Source: Pseudoduganella plicata (GTDB lineage: Bacteria > Pseudomonadota > Gammaproteobacteria > Burkholderiales > Burkholderiaceae_D). Taken from it: DNA of 64,000 nucleotides. The translations under genes and the position numbers were made by a program. Of the stretch, positions 1-10,514 are shown one piece after another. Position 1 is the first letter of the stretch, and every line of letters starts with the position of its first letter. Under the pieces are notes generated by a model. It did no database searches. It was not told the DNA's origin and worked only from the letters and a program-made list of their open reading frames with translations. The stretch lies in NCBI RefSeq assembly GCF_004421005.1, contig NZ_CP038026.1, positions 3,224,001 to 3,288,000 of the forward strand. Direction: 5' to 3'.

Positions 1-376
1 TGTTTTTATCGTCCGCCCACAGCGCGTGCATGATGGCGTGGGACAGCGCCAGCGCCGTGTCGACGCCGTTGCCCAGCCGCGCCGCGACGATCAGTTTCGC
101 TGCCGCGTCGGGCGAGACGGGGAAGAACGTTGGCTGCACCTTCAACGGCACGCCAAGAAAGTCCGACCAGCGCGCCAGCTCCGTCAGCCGGTAGGCCTGG
201 CGCTGCGGTGCGCGCTTGGCCAGCGGCAGTCCGCCCGATGCCGGGAACACCTTGGAGAGATCGAGCGGGCGCAGGTCGATGGCCACGCCATGCCGGCGGC
301 ACATGGCGACAAAGCGCTCGTGGCCCAGGTAGGCCCACGGCGAATGGGGCGCGAAATAATACTGGCAGCTTTTCAT
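1..376 (-). CDS. 2-hydroxychromene-2-carboxylate isomerase-like protein (DsbA/kappa-GST fold), partial
   Basis: The C-terminal part lies outside the window; 125 codons are visible. The N-terminus reads as a thioredoxin-fold isomerase of the HCCA isomerase/kappa-GST family, with YYFAPHSPWAYLGHERF at about residues 6-22. In this family the serine of the S-P-W/F-x-Y motif binds glutathione. The start at 376 is preceded by GGAG seven bases upstream. It is the last visible gene of the minus-strand run leuS-lptE-holA-proA-hemJ and follows hemJ by 12 bases. The substrate cannot be told from sequence; family members act in aromatic-ring degradation or as general glutathione-dependent isomerases. Confidence 0.8.
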   Translation of the reverse strand, partial: MKSCQYYFAPHSPWAYLGHERFVAMCRRHGVAIDLRPLDLSKVFPASGGLPLAKRAPQRQAYRLTELARWSDFLGVPLKVQPTFFPVSPDAAAKLIVAARLGNGVDTALALSHAIMHALWADDKN

Positions 377-388
377 GACGACACTCCG

Positions 389-817
389 TCAGAATGGTTT
401 GACGACGACCAGGATGACGATGACCAGCAGCAGCAGCACCGGCACCTCGTTGAACCAGCGGTAGAACACGTGGCCGCGCTGATTGACGCCGCGCTCGAAC
501 TTCTTCAGCAGCGAACCGCACGCGTGGTGATAACCCAGCACCAGCACGACGAACAGCAGCTTCGCATGCAGCCAGCCCGGCAGCTTCATGCCTTCCGGGC
601 CGCTGTACTGCATCCACGCCAGGATCAGGCCGAACACGATGGCCGGCACCGCCAGCAAGGTCATGAAGCGGTACAGCTTCCTCGCCATCAGCAGCAGCCG
701 CTCGGACGTCGGTCCCTGCGCTTCCTGCGCCAGATTGACGAACAGACGCGGAAGGTAGAACAGGCCGGCAAACCACGACGTGACGAAGACGATGTGCAGC
801 GCTTTGATCCAGAGCAT
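389..817 (-). CDS. hemJ: HemJ-type protoporphyrinogen IX oxidase (UPF0093 membrane protein)
   Basis: A 142-residue inner-membrane protein with four hydrophobic segments, roughly residues 5-25, 50-70, 82-102 and 124-140. It matches HemJ, the heme-dependent enzyme that oxidises protoporphyrinogen IX to protoporphyrin IX late in heme synthesis. The N-terminal ALHIVFVTSWFAGLFYLPRL segment carries the conserved His and the W-F-x-G-L-F-Y-L-P-R block; a conserved Lys and the GYHHACG segment follow in the second half. Length is normal. The ATG at 817 lies 17 bases downstream of proA, so cotranscription is likely. Confidence 0.85.
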   Translation of the reverse strand: MLWIKALHIVFVTSWFAGLFYLPRLFVNLAQEAQGPTSERLLLMARKLYRFMTLLAVPAIVFGLILAWMQYSGPEGMKLPGWLHAKLLFVVLVLGYHHACGSLLKKFERGVNQRGHVFYRWFNEVPVLLLLVIVILVVVKPF

Positions 818-834
818 GGGAGGTCCTTTGGTGA

Positions 835-2124
835 TTACGAGCGGATTTCGCCGTGTCCGAACACGACGTACTTCAGTGACGTCAGGCCTTCCAGGCCCAC
901 CGGGCCGCGCGCGTGCAGCTTGTCGTTCGAGATGCCGATCTCCGCGCCCAGGCCGTATTCGAAACCGTCGGCAAAGCGCGTCGACGCGTTGACCATGACG
1001 GAGGCGGAATCCACCTCGCGCAGGAAGCGCATCGCGGCACTGTAGTCTTCCGTGACGATGGCTTCCGTGTGTTTCGACGACCAGGTGTTGATGTGATCCA
1101 TCGCCGCGTCGATGCCGTCGACGATTTTCACAGCCAGGATCGGCGCCAGGTATTCCGTCGACCAGTCTTCCTCCGTCGCATGCGCCAGGTGCGGATAGCC
1201 GGCAGCGGACAGGATCGCGTGCGCCTCGGCATCTGCGCGCAGCTCGACCGATTCCGTCAGATAGCGCTGCGCCAGTTGCGGCAGGATCGTGGGCGCAATG
1301 GAGCGCTCGACCAGCAGCGTTTCCATTGTGTTGCACGTGCCGTAGCGGTGGCATTTGGCGTTGAAGCCGATGTCCAGCGCCTTTTGCAGGTCGGCCCTGG
1401 CATCGATGTAGACGTGGCAGATGCCGTCCAGGTGCTTGATCATCGGCACCGTCGCTTCCTCCATCAAGCGGGCGATCAGGCCCTTGCCGCCGCGCGGGAC
1501 GATGACGTCCACGTATTGCGGCATCGTGATCAGGGCGCCCACGGCGGCGCGGTCGGTTGTATCGACCACCTGCACGCCGTCGGCCGGCAGCCCGGCGCCT
1601 TCCAGGCTCGCCTTGACGATCTGCGCCAGCGCGCGGTTGCAGTGGATGGCTTCGGAGCCGCCGCGCAGGATCGTCGCGTTGCCGCTCTTGATGCACAGGC
1701 CGGCCGCATCCACCGTCACGTTCGGACGCGCTTCGTAGATGATGCCGATGACGCCCAGCGGCACGCGCATCTGGCCGACCTGGATGCCGGTCGGGCGCAC
1801 CTTCAGGTTCGAGATCTCGCCGACAGGATCGGGCAGCGCAACGATCTGGCGCAAACCTTCGACCATCGTGGCGATGGCCTTGTCGGACAGCGCCAGGCGG
1901 TCCAGCATGGCGGGCGCCAGGCCATTGGCACGGGCGGTATCGAGGTCCTGCGCATTGGCCGCGCGCAGCGCCGGCGCTTCCCGCTCGATCGCATCGGCGA
2001 TCAGCGACAATGCCCGGTTGCGCGTAGCGGTGTCGGCACGCGCCATCGCGCGCGAGGCGGCGCGGGCGCGCCGGCCCAGCTGTTCCATGTACTCGGTAAT
2101 CTCGGTGCTCATCCCGGTTCTCAT
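835..2124 (-). CDS. proA: Glutamate-5-semialdehyde dehydrogenase (gamma-glutamyl phosphate reductase)
   Basis: ProA reduces gamma-glutamyl phosphate to glutamate-5-semialdehyde with NADPH, the second step of proline synthesis in the cytoplasm. The protein is 429 residues, normal for the family, and colinear with an aldehyde-dehydrogenase fold. Visible features include [20 protein letters not shown] in the cofactor domain, ILRGGSEA, and the catalytic-cysteine region [13 protein letters not shown]. Two starts are possible. ATG at 2124 sits five bases after AAGGGGA and only two bases after the holA stop; ATG at 2112 gives a protein four residues shorter (MSTEITEYM). I use 2124 because of its ribosome-binding site. 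No proB is in the window. Confidence 0.95.
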   Translation of the reverse strand: MRTGMSTEITEYMEQLGRRARAASRAMARADTATRNRALSLIADAIEREAPALRAANAQDLDTARANGLAPAMLDRLALSDKAIATMVEGLRQIVALPDPVGEISNLKVRPTGIQVGQMRVPLGVIGIIYEARPNVTVDAAGLCIKSGNATILRGGSEAIHCNRALAQIVKASLEGAGLPADGVQVVDTTDRAAVGALITMPQYVDVIVPRGGKGLIARLMEEATVPMIKHLDGICHVYIDARADLQKALDIGFNAKCHRYGTCNTMETLLVERSIAPTILPQLAQRYLTESVELRADAEAHAILSAAGYPHLAHATEEDWSTEYLAPILAVKIVDGIDAAMDHINTWSSKHTEAIVTEDYSAAMRFLREVDSASVMVNASTRFADGFEYGLGAEIGISNDKLHARGPVGLEGLTSLKYVVFGHGEIRS

Positions 2125-2126
2125 CC

Positions 2127-3143
2127 TTATCCCCTTGCGACCTTCAGCGCCAGTTGCAGCATGGCGTCCCACTGGTCGCCGGCGAACGACTTGCCGCGCA
2201 ACCCCTTGACCATCTTGTCCACCTGGGCGGCCTGCTGCAGCGCCCATTCCAGCGTGGCCTGGGACAGCCGGCGCAGCGCCGGCTCCATCATGCGCTCGCG
2301 CGGTCCCCAGATGCGGTATTCCTTCAGCAGCGCGCCCAACGGCCGGCCCTGTGCCATTCCCGCCTTCAGCTTGAGCAGGGTGCGGATCTCTTCCGACACG
2401 GCCCACAGCACCAGCGGCAGCGCTTCGCCCTCGCCCTTCAACCCTTCCAGCATGCGCACGAGGCGGGCCGGATCGCCTGCCAGCATCGCTTCCGAGAGCT
2501 TGAACACGTCGTAGCGCGCCACGTTCAGCACCGCGTCGTGCACCTGCTCGTACGTCAGCTTGCCCGGTTCGTGCAGCAGGCCCAGTTTCTGGATTTCCTG
2601 GTGCGCCGCCAGCAGGTTGCCTTCGACGCGGTCGGCAATGAAATCCAGGCTTTGCCGGTCCGCGCTCTGGTTCTGCAATGCCAGGCGCATGGAAATCCAG
2701 TTCGGCAGCTGGGCGCGTTCCACTGTCGGGATTTCGATGTAGACGGCGCTCTGCTGCAGCGCCGTCACCCACGCCGCCTTGGCCGTCTGCCAGTCCAGCT
2801 TGGGCAAGGTGATCAGCGTGAGGTTGTCGGGGCTGAGGTCTTTTACGTAAGCCTGCAATGCCGCGCCGCCGTCCTTGCCCGGCTTGCCCGTCGGGATGCG
2901 CAGCTCGATCAGCTTCTTGTCGCCGAACAGGGACATCGCCTGGTTCGCCGCCAGCAGTTCGCCCCATTTGAAGCTGCGCTCGACCGTCAGCACGTCGCGC
3001 TCGGAATACCCTTGCGCCCGTGCCGCGCGGCGGATCTTGTCCGCCGCTTCCAGCGCGAGCAGGTGTTCGTCGCTGGTGATCACGTACAGCGGCGCCAGGG
3101 GTTTGGCCAGATGGCCATCCAGCGCGTCGGAGCGCAGTTGCAT
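2127..3143 (-). CDS. holA: DNA polymerase III subunit delta
   Basis: HolA is the clamp-loader delta subunit that opens the beta clamp and helps load it at primed DNA. The 338-residue length fits the family. The N-terminus ([20 protein letters not shown], then [20 protein letters not shown]) is the typical nucleotide-binding-like domain that lacks a P-loop; the middle segment [16 protein letters not shown] and a helical C-terminal collar domain follow. It lies between lptE and proA, eight bases after lptE, in the conserved betaproteobacterial order leuS-lptE-holA. Confidence 0.95.
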   Translation of the reverse strand: MQLRSDALDGHLAKPLAPLYVITSDEHLLALEAADKIRRAARAQGYSERDVLTVERSFKWGELLAANQAMSLFGDKKLIELRIPTGKPGKDGGAALQAYVKDLSPDNLTLITLPKLDWQTAKAAWVTALQQSAVYIEIPTVERAQLPNWISMRLALQNQSADRQSLDFIADRVEGNLLAAHQEIQKLGLLHEPGKLTYEQVHDAVLNVARYDVFKLSEAMLAGDPARLVRMLEGLKGEGEALPLVLWAVSEEIRTLLKLKAGMAQGRPLGALLKEYRIWGPRERMMEPALRRLSQATLEWALQQAAQVDKMVKGLRGKSFAGDQWDAMLQLALKVARG

Positions 3144-3151
3144 GCCCGCCC

Positions 3152-3844
3152 TTACTGGTTCTTCGACGTGCCTGGCACGACGACAGGTTGCGTGGCCTGT
3201 TCGGCCGGCGCCGACGACGGCATGACCGGCACGGCGGTGCCGGCCGGCGTCGCATCCACCGGCGCGGTACCGGGCATCGTCAGCACGCTGCCGCTGTGCG
3301 TGGCCGGCGGTGGCACGGTACCGGGCTTGATCGCGGCCATGCGTCGCATCATCTGCTGCACGAGGTCGCCCTGCATGTCGCGGTACAGCATGGCCTCTTC
3401 CTGCTCTTTTGCCAGCAGCTGCGTTTCATTGAACGTGATCGGGCGCGTCAAGGTGATCTGCGTGGGCGCCAGCAGCTCGGCGCCGTTGCGGTCCCGGACG
3501 CGGAACACGATGTTGTAGCTCAGCAGGTATTCGCTGACGCGGCCGGCGCTGTTCAGCGACAGGATCGTCTTCGTGCGCGTTCTTTCCGGATCGGTGATCA
3601 CCTCGATGACGCCATCGGCCGCCTTGGCGTCGTTGACAATGACCGTGTTGCCGTTGACCCGGATATTGCGTTTCAGGTCGATCGCCAGCGGCGACGACTC
3701 CGGCAGGCCGACGTACATCGTGCGGAACGGCAGCGTGTAGTTGCCGCCCGAGCCGCGCAGGTGGAAGCCGCAGGCCGTCACGCTGCCGGCCAGAGCGGCC
3801 AGCAGCACTGCATTACGGGTCAGCCTTGTCAGAGTCTGTGCCAT
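3152..3844 (-). CDS. lptE: LPS-assembly lipoprotein LptE
   Basis: LptE is the outer-membrane lipoprotein that plugs the LptD barrel and delivers lipopolysaccharide to the cell surface. A 25-residue export signal ends in the lipobox V-T-A-C, with Cys25 as the lipidation site, followed by GFHLRGSG, the usual start of mature LptE. The body is alternating beta-strand sequence. The last 70 or so residues are rich in Pro, Ala, Thr and Val and look disordered. It begins two bases after the leuS stop, so the genes are almost certainly cotranscribed. Its partner lptD is at 20805-23050. Confidence 0.93.
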   Translation of the reverse strand: MAQTLTRLTRNAVLLAALAGSVTACGFHLRGSGGNYTLPFRTMYVGLPESSPLAIDLKRNIRVNGNTVIVNDAKAADGVIEVITDPERTRTKTILSLNSAGRVSEYLLSYNIVFRVRDRNGAELLAPTQITLTRPITFNETQLLAKEQEEAMLYRDMQGDLVQQMMRRMAAIKPGTVPPPATHSGSVLTMPGTAPVDATPAGTAVPVMPSSAPAEQATQPVVVPGTSKNQ

Positions 3845-3846
3845 GG

Positions 3847-6522
<2,676 letters not shown>

Positions 6523-6566
6523 TTATACTGGTTAGTTGGCGTGCCACCCGCGCGCGGCGGCACGCC

Positions 6567-7307
6567 ATGACGATGACGCGCTATGCGGAATTTCCGCCCT
6601 GCCCGGCCCTGCGGCCATATGTCGCGTGCCTGTGGGCAGCGCAAACGGCCGGCGCGGCGCCGCACCGCGTATTGCCGGACAATTGCGTCGACATCCTGTG
6701 GCAGGACAGCGGCCATGCCGCCTTCGCCGTCGGCATGATGAGCGCGCCGATCTGGGTGCCGTCCGACCGCCCCGTCCGCACGGTGGCGGTGCGCTTTCGT
6801 CCCGGTGCCGGCGCCATCTTCCTGGGTATTCCGCTGCACCCGCTGACGGATACGCGCGCCGGCCTGGCCGACCTGTGGGGCCGCGATGAGGCGGACCGGC
6901 TGCGCGATGCACTGTGGGAGCCGCGGATGACCACCGCGTCCCGTTTGCGGCTGATCGAGGCGGCACTGCTGCGCCGTCTGGCCGATGTCACGTTGCGCCC
7001 GACGGCGGCCACGCGCGCCGTCGCCATCATCGAGGCGGCGCGGGGCGTTATCCGCGTGGAAGACGTCGCGGCCGTCCTGGACGTCTCGCGCCAGCACCTG
7101 GCCCTGCAGTTCCGCCAGCAAGTCGGGCTGACACCGAAACTTTTTGCCCGCATCTGCCGCTTCCGCCATGCCAGCGCGACGCTGCGCGCCGACGCGGACT
7201 GCGACGTGGCCGCCGTGGCGCTCGACTGCGGCTATTTCGACCAGGCGCACCTGATCCGCGACTTCCACGACTTTGCCGGCACCACGCCGGACGCCTGGCG
7301 GCGCTGA
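6567..7307 (+). CDS. AraC family transcriptional regulator (DUF6597-type N-terminus)
   Basis: A 246-residue regulator. The N-terminal part (PCPALRPYVACLWAAQ, then RVLPDNCVDILW) resembles the DUF6597 sensor-like domain seen in many AraC proteins. The C-terminal 100 residues form the double helix-turn-helix: VEDVAAVLDVSRQHLALQF and then VAAVALDCGYFDQAHLIRDF with the conserved F-x-x-x-x-G-T-T-P signature. The start at 6567 (MTMTRYAEF) is favoured over an upstream in-frame ATG at 6495, which would overlap the leuS promoter region. It is followed after 71 bases by a VOC protein, which it may control; that is inference. Confidence 0.88.
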   Translation: MTMTRYAEFPPCPALRPYVACLWAAQTAGAAPHRVLPDNCVDILWQDSGHAAFAVGMMSAPIWVPSDRPVRTVAVRFRPGAGAIFLGIPLHPLTDTRAGLADLWGRDEADRLRDALWEPRMTTASRLRLIEAALLRRLADVTLRPTAATRAVAIIEAARGVIRVEDVAAVLDVSRQHLALQFRQQVGLTPKLFARICRFRHASATLRADADCDVAAVALDCGYFDQAHLIRDFHDFAGTTPDAWRR

Positions 7308-7378
7308 TCTTCCAATTTTCCAATCCGTTTTATTGCCGCCATGGCAGGATGCTGCCATCGACAACCGTGGAGAACATC

Positions 7379-7744
7379 ATGATCAAAGGTTTGCGCACCG
7401 CCATCTATCCCACCCCCGACCTTGCCGCCGGAAAAGCCTGGTACACGCAGGTATTCGGCGTGGAGCCCTACTTCGACCAGCCCTCTTATGTCGGGTTCAA
7501 TATCGGCGGCTTTGAACTGGGGCTGCTGCCCGACGGCGTGCCGGGCAAGGACGGCGCGCAGGTGTACTGGGGCGTAGACGATATCGAAGCGGACGTCGCA
7601 CGCATCGTCGCGCTCGGAGCGAGCGTTCACTCCGCTATTCAGGACGTGGGCGAGGGCATCCGTACCGCCGAGCTGGCCGATCCCTTCGGCAATGTGCTGG
7701 GGCTGATCCAGAATCCGCTGTTCGATCCCTCCGCAGTGCGTTGA
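7379..7744 (+). CDS. VOC family (glyoxalase/bleomycin resistance-like) protein
   Basis: A 121-residue single vicinal-oxygen-chelate module with the usual order: IKGLRTAIYPTPDLAAGKAW, YTQVFGVEP, VGFNIGGFELGL, and the C-terminal ADPFGNVLGLIQNP strand. The ATG at 7379 is preceded by GGAG. VOC proteins of this size are metal-dependent lyases, isomerases or binding proteins, and the substrate cannot be predicted. The 138 bases that end at its stop codon are duplicated just downstream (7798-7935), so the locus has undergone a tandem 3'-end duplication. Confidence 0.87.
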   Translation: MIKGLRTAIYPTPDLAAGKAWYTQVFGVEPYFDQPSYVGFNIGGFELGLLPDGVPGKDGAQVYWGVDDIEADVARIVALGASVHSAIQDVGEGIRTAELADPFGNVLGLIQNPLFDPSAVR

Positions 7745-7751
7745 AAAACCC

Positions 7752-7792
7752 GGTGCCAGGCTCCGGTTTGTCCGAAATCGGAGCCTGGCACC
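7752..7792. repeat. Palindromic intergenic element, copy 1
   Basis: Perfect 14-base arms GGTGCCAGGCTCCG and CGGAGCCTGGCACC flank a 13-base loop. It starts seven bases after the VOC stop codon, so its RNA could form a strong hairpin, although no U tract follows. Related GGTGCC/GGTGAC-based palindromes occur elsewhere in this window (17418, 53110, 53202, and a half copy at 55661). Confidence 0.85.
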
Positions 7793-7943
7793 GGTTCGTC
7801 GCGCTTGGAGCGAGGGTTCACTCCGCCTTTCTGGACGTGGGCGAGGGCATCCGTACCGCCGAGCTGGCCGATCCGTTCGGAAACGTGCTGGGCTTGATCC
7901 AGAATCCGCTGTTCGATCCCTCCGCAGTGCGTTGAGAAAAACT

Positions 7944-7984
7944 GGTGCCAGGCTCCGGTTCTTCCGAAATCGGAGCCTGGCACC
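7944..7984. repeat. Palindromic intergenic element, copy 2
   Basis: It has the same 14-base arms as the copy at 7752, and the 13-base loop differs at a few positions. It lies after the duplicated VOC tail and 20 bases before the palindrome upstream of the ParD-like gene. Confidence 0.85.
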
Positions 7985-8004
7985 GGTTTGGACGTTCATG
8001 GTAA

Positions 8005-8030
8005 TATACGGTTTGTATATGAACCGTATA
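8005..8030. promoter_or_regulatory. Palindromic operator candidate upstream of parD-like/map
   Basis: Arms TATACGGTT (8005-8013) and AACCGTATA (8022-8030) form a perfect 9-base inverted repeat with an 8-base spacer, ending 11 bases before the ParD-like start codon. ParD-type antitoxins are ribbon-helix-helix DNA-binding proteins that commonly bind palindromes in their own promoters. An autoregulatory operator is a reasonable inference, but it is not shown by the sequence. Confidence 0.6.
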
Positions 8031-8041
8031 AAGGAAACACC

Positions 8042-8272
8042 ATGGGCATCGTCAAGATTTCCGACCAGATGCATGAGAACCTGCGCATCGCCAGTGGCGC
8101 GCTGAGCCGCTCGATCAATTCCCAGGCCGAGCACTGGCTGCGCATCGGCCTGCTGGCCGAGACCAATCCCGACCTGAACTACAGCGAACTGTGCCAGCTG
8201 CTGCTGCGCGGCGACACGGGAGGGGGGCCGCTGCGCCTGACGCCGCTGGACCGGGAGCTGCAGAATGCGTAA
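8042..8272 (+). CDS. ParD-like antitoxin family protein
   Basis: A 76-residue protein starting MGIVKISDQMHENLRIAS, which matches the ParD_like family (ribbon-helix-helix fold). The predicted beta strand GIVKIS is followed by two helices. The ATG at 8042 has AAAGGAAA six to eight bases upstream, a good ribosome-binding site, which is why I prefer it to an upstream in-frame start at 7988. Its end overlaps the methionine aminopeptidase start by eight bases, so the two are translationally coupled. No ParE-type toxin is encoded next to it. The pairing with a peptidase instead of a ribonuclease or gyrase toxin is the unusual point. Confidence 0.8.
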   Translation: MGIVKISDQMHENLRIASGALSRSINSQAEHWLRIGLLAETNPDLNYSELCQLLLRGDTGGGPLRLTPLDRELQNA

Positions 8273-9053
8273 GAAAAAAGAAAACGACATCCTGATCAAG
8301 TCGCCGGAGCAGGTCGCCATGTCGCGCATCGCCGGCGGCCTGGCCGCCGACGTGCTGACGATGATCGCGCCCTACATCAAGCCGGGCGTGACGACGGAAT
8401 ACCTCGACCAGCTGTGCCACGACTACATCATCAAGGAGCTGAAGGTCATCCCGGCCAACGTCGGGTATGCCGGCTTCACCAAGACCGTTTGCGCGTCCGT
8501 CAACGAGGTCGTCTGCCACGGCATTCCGTCGCCGAAAAAAGTGCTGAAGGACGGCGACATCGTCAACATCGACGTGGCCGTCATCAAGGACGGCTGGTTC
8601 GGCGACACGAGCCGGATGTACTACGTGGGCAACGTCAGCAAGGCCGCGCGCAAGCTGTGCGAAGTCACGTATGACGCCATGTGGGCCGGTATCCGCGCCG
8701 TCAAGCCGGGCGCCACCCTGGGCGACGTCGGCCACGCGATCCAGACGGTCGCCGAAAACGCTGGTTACTCGGTCGTGCGCGACTACTGCGGCCACGGCAT
8801 CGGCATGGTGTATCACGAGGACTTGCAGGTGCTGCATTACGGCCGGCCAGGCATGGGCATGGTGCTGCAGCCCGGGATGATCTTCACGATCGAGCCGATG
8901 ATCAACGCCGGCAAGCACCAGACGCGCGCGCTGCCCGATGGCTGGACTGTGGTGACCGCGGACCGCTCGCTGTCGGCGCAGTGGGAGCACATGGTGACCG
9001 TGACCGAGACCGGGTTCGATGTGCTGACCTTGGCGCCTGGCGAAAAGATCTGA
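8265..9053 (+). CDS. map: Type I methionine aminopeptidase
   Basis: This enzyme removes the initiator methionine from nascent proteins. The 262-residue protein has the pita-bread fold and all metal ligands: the two Asp in VNIDVAVIKDGWFGDTS, the His in GHGIGMVYHED, the Glu in FTIEPMI and the Glu in SAQWEHMV. The N-terminus is Lys-rich (MRKKKEND). The housekeeping map in proteobacteria usually neighbours rpsB, which is absent here, so this may be a second copy; that is inference. It overlaps the ParD-like gene upstream and is convergent with the barstar gene. Confidence 0.93.
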   Translation: MRKKKENDILIKSPEQVAMSRIAGGLAADVLTMIAPYIKPGVTTEYLDQLCHDYIIKELKVIPANVGYAGFTKTVCASVNEVVCHGIPSPKKVLKDGDIVNIDVAVIKDGWFGDTSRMYYVGNVSKAARKLCEVTYDAMWAGIRAVKPGATLGDVGHAIQTVAENAGYSVVRDYCGHGIGMVYHEDLQVLHYGRPGMGMVLQPGMIFTIEPMINAGKHQTRALPDGWTVVTADRSLSAQWEHMVTVTETGFDVLTLAPGEKI

Positions 9054-9064
9054 CCGTCACGTCC

Positions 9065-9094
9065 GGAGGCCGCCAGCAGATGCCGGCGGCCTCC
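9065..9094. terminator. Hairpin between convergent map and barstar genes
   Basis: A perfect 10-base inverted repeat, GGAGGCCGCC and GGCGGCCTCC, with a 10-base loop lies 12 bases after the map stop and 10 bases after the barstar stop on the other strand. It has no strong T tract, so it may act as a weak bidirectional terminator or as a 3'-end stabiliser. Confidence 0.5.
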
Positions 9095-9103
9095 TGTACA
9101 ACG

Positions 9104-9430
9104 TCAGCGCAGTACCAGCTGCAGCGCCGGCTTTTCGCCGTAGTCTTCGTAGCGTTCGTTGATGCCGCCGACGCAGTATTCGATTTCCGCCAGCAGCTCC
9201 GGCGCCGCAGCACGCAGCGCGTGGGCATTGTCGATGACGATCTGCAGCAGCTCGTTTGGCTTCAGGCGGATGTTCGTCATGCCTTCGTCGTCGCGCAGGT
9301 ACGACAATGCGTCGATCCACGAATCCATCGTGTCGCCGTAGTAGTCGGGCAGGCCGAACGCCGCGCGGCTGGCTGCGTGGAAGGATGCTTCGTCGCGGAT
9401 CGCCGCGCCGTCCAGGGTGACACTGGCCAT
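9104..9430 (-). CDS. Barstar family protein
   Basis: A 108-residue protein of the barstar (barnase inhibitor) family. Typical features are LDGAAIRDEASFHAASRAAF, the acidic loop LPDYYGDTMDSWIDALSYL that in barstar contacts the ribonuclease active site, and a C-terminal strand. Its ATG shares one base with the exbD stop, so it belongs to the exbB-exbD transcript. No barnase-like ribonuclease is present nearby, so it is an orphan inhibitor here. Its target, if any, is unknown. Confidence 0.85.
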   Translation of the reverse strand: MASVTLDGAAIRDEASFHAASRAAFGLPDYYGDTMDSWIDALSYLRDDEGMTNIRLKPNELLQIVIDNAHALRAAAPELLAEIEYCVGGINERYEDYGEKPALQLVLR

Positions 9431-9852
9431 TATTTCGGTTCCTTCGGGTCGGTGACGAAGACCAGCTTCGTCAGGCCCTGCCCCTGTGCGGCCGCCATGA
9501 ACTGGGCCACCGCTTCATAGCGGGTGGCGCGGTCGGCGCGCAGTTGCAGTTCGGGTTGGGGGTTGCGCGCTGCGGCGCCTTGCAGGCGCGCGGCCAGTTC
9601 GTCCGCTTGCAGCGCCTCGTTGTCCCAGTAGACGGTACCTGCGGCATCGATCGACACGGTGACGGTCGCCGCGCCCTGGGCGGTCGCCGCCGCTTTTGCC
9701 TTCGGCAGATCCAGGCTGACGGCATTGGTAAACATCGGTGCCGACAGAATGAAGATCACCAGCAGCACCAGCATCACGTCCACCATCGGCGTGACGTTGA
9801 TGTCGGCCATTGCGTCCTTCTGGCGGTGATGGTTGAACGCGCCGAATGCCAT
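9430..9852 (-). CDS. exbD: ExbD/TolR family biopolymer transport protein
   Basis: A 140-residue protein with one N-terminal transmembrane segment containing ADINVTPMVDVMLVLLVIFI. Asp25 is at the proton-carrying position of ExbD. The rest is a periplasmic domain. With the upstream ExbB-like protein it would form the proton-driven motor that energises TonB. No tonB lies beside it, so ExbD is favoured over TolR only by gene order and length. Its 3' end touches the barstar gene. TonB-dependent uptake genes occur elsewhere in the window (45840). Confidence 0.88.
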   Translation of the reverse strand: MAFGAFNHHRQKDAMADINVTPMVDVMLVLLVIFILSAPMFTNAVSLDLPKAKAAATAQGAATVTVSIDAAGTVYWDNEALQADELAARLQGAAARNPQPELQLRADRATRYEAVAQFMAAAQGQGLTKLVFVTDPKEPK

Positions 9853-9860
9853 GGTGGGCC

Positions 9861-10514
9861 TCAGGTTTTCGTCAGGTAGGCGTGCAGGTCGTGCGCGAAC
9901 GCGTCGAGCTCGGAGATCGTCAGCCGGTTGACGCGGTTGAAACCGTTATAGGCCAGCACCGCGGGAATGGCGACCGTCAGGCCGACGCCCGTCATGATCA
10001 GCGCTTCGCCCACCGGGCCGGCGATGCGGTCGATCTGCACGGGGCCGGACGACGACACGGCCGCCAGCGCATGGTAGATGCCCCAGACGGTGCCGAGCAG
10101 GCCGACGAAGGGGGCGGTGGAGGCAATCGATGCCAGCAAGGTCAGGCCGCTTTCGAGGCGCACGGTAGAACGGTGGATCGCATCGCGCAGCAGCCGCGTC
10201 ATCTGTTCGGACGGGCCGACGGCGCTGCCCAGCGAAGCCTGGCCGGGTGCGACGCGCACCGTGCCCTGGCTGGCCAGCGCGAGATAGATGCCTTCCGGGT
10301 CGCCGGCGGCGACGGCGGCGACGCCGTCCTGCAACGTCGGCGCATCCCAGAAGCGGCGCACGACGGGCGCGCTGCGGCGCACGCGCCATGCCATCCAGCC
10401 TTTCGAGAGGATGAAGAACCAGCTTGTCAGCGACATCGCCAGCAGCAGCCAGGCCACGGCGTGACTGATCGCGTCACCCCGCTCCCAGTACGTGGCGAAG
10501 CTGAAGTGCTCCAT
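9861..10514 (-). CDS. exbB: MotA/TolQ/ExbB proton channel family protein
   Basis: A 217-residue inner-membrane protein with three hydrophobic segments: about residues 15-37 (HAVAWLLLAMSLTSWFFIL), 110-135 (LTLLASIASTAPFVGLLGTV) and 160-182. The A-S-x-A-P-F-x-G-L-L-G-T-V-W-G-I motif is diagnostic of the family. It pairs with ExbD eight bases downstream, and its ATG shares one base with the dapB stop. ExbB and TolQ are hard to separate by sequence alone. Confidence 0.9.
   Translation of the reverse strand: MEHFSFATYWERGDAISHAVAWLLLAMSLTSWFFILSKGWMAWRVRRSAPVVRRFWDAPTLQDGVAAVAAGDPEGIYLALASQGTVRVAPGQASLGSAVGPSEQMTRLLRDAIHRSTVRLESGLTLLASIASTAPFVGLLGTVWGIYHALAAVSSSGPVQIDRIAGPVGEALIMTGVGLTVAIPAVLAYNGFNRVNRLTISELDAFAHDLHAYLTKT

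Larger units (their letters stand above)
7607..7984 (+). repeat. Tandem duplication of the VOC gene 3' end plus a palindrome (191-base period)
   Basis: The segment 7607-7744 (end of the VOC gene including TGA) recurs at 7798-7935 with a few substitutions and no indels. Each copy is followed by the same palindromic element (7752-7792 and 7944-7984); the second element is one base further from its stop than the first. The second copy can be read from an in-frame ATG at 7741 as a 64-residue peptide, but it holds only the tail of a VOC domain and has no ribosome-binding site. I read it as duplication debris. Confidence 0.9.

Noticed and set aside
7741..7935. Possible 64-residue gene after the VOC gene
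   Set aside because: It is the duplicated tail of the VOC gene with no ribosome-binding site and only part of a fold.
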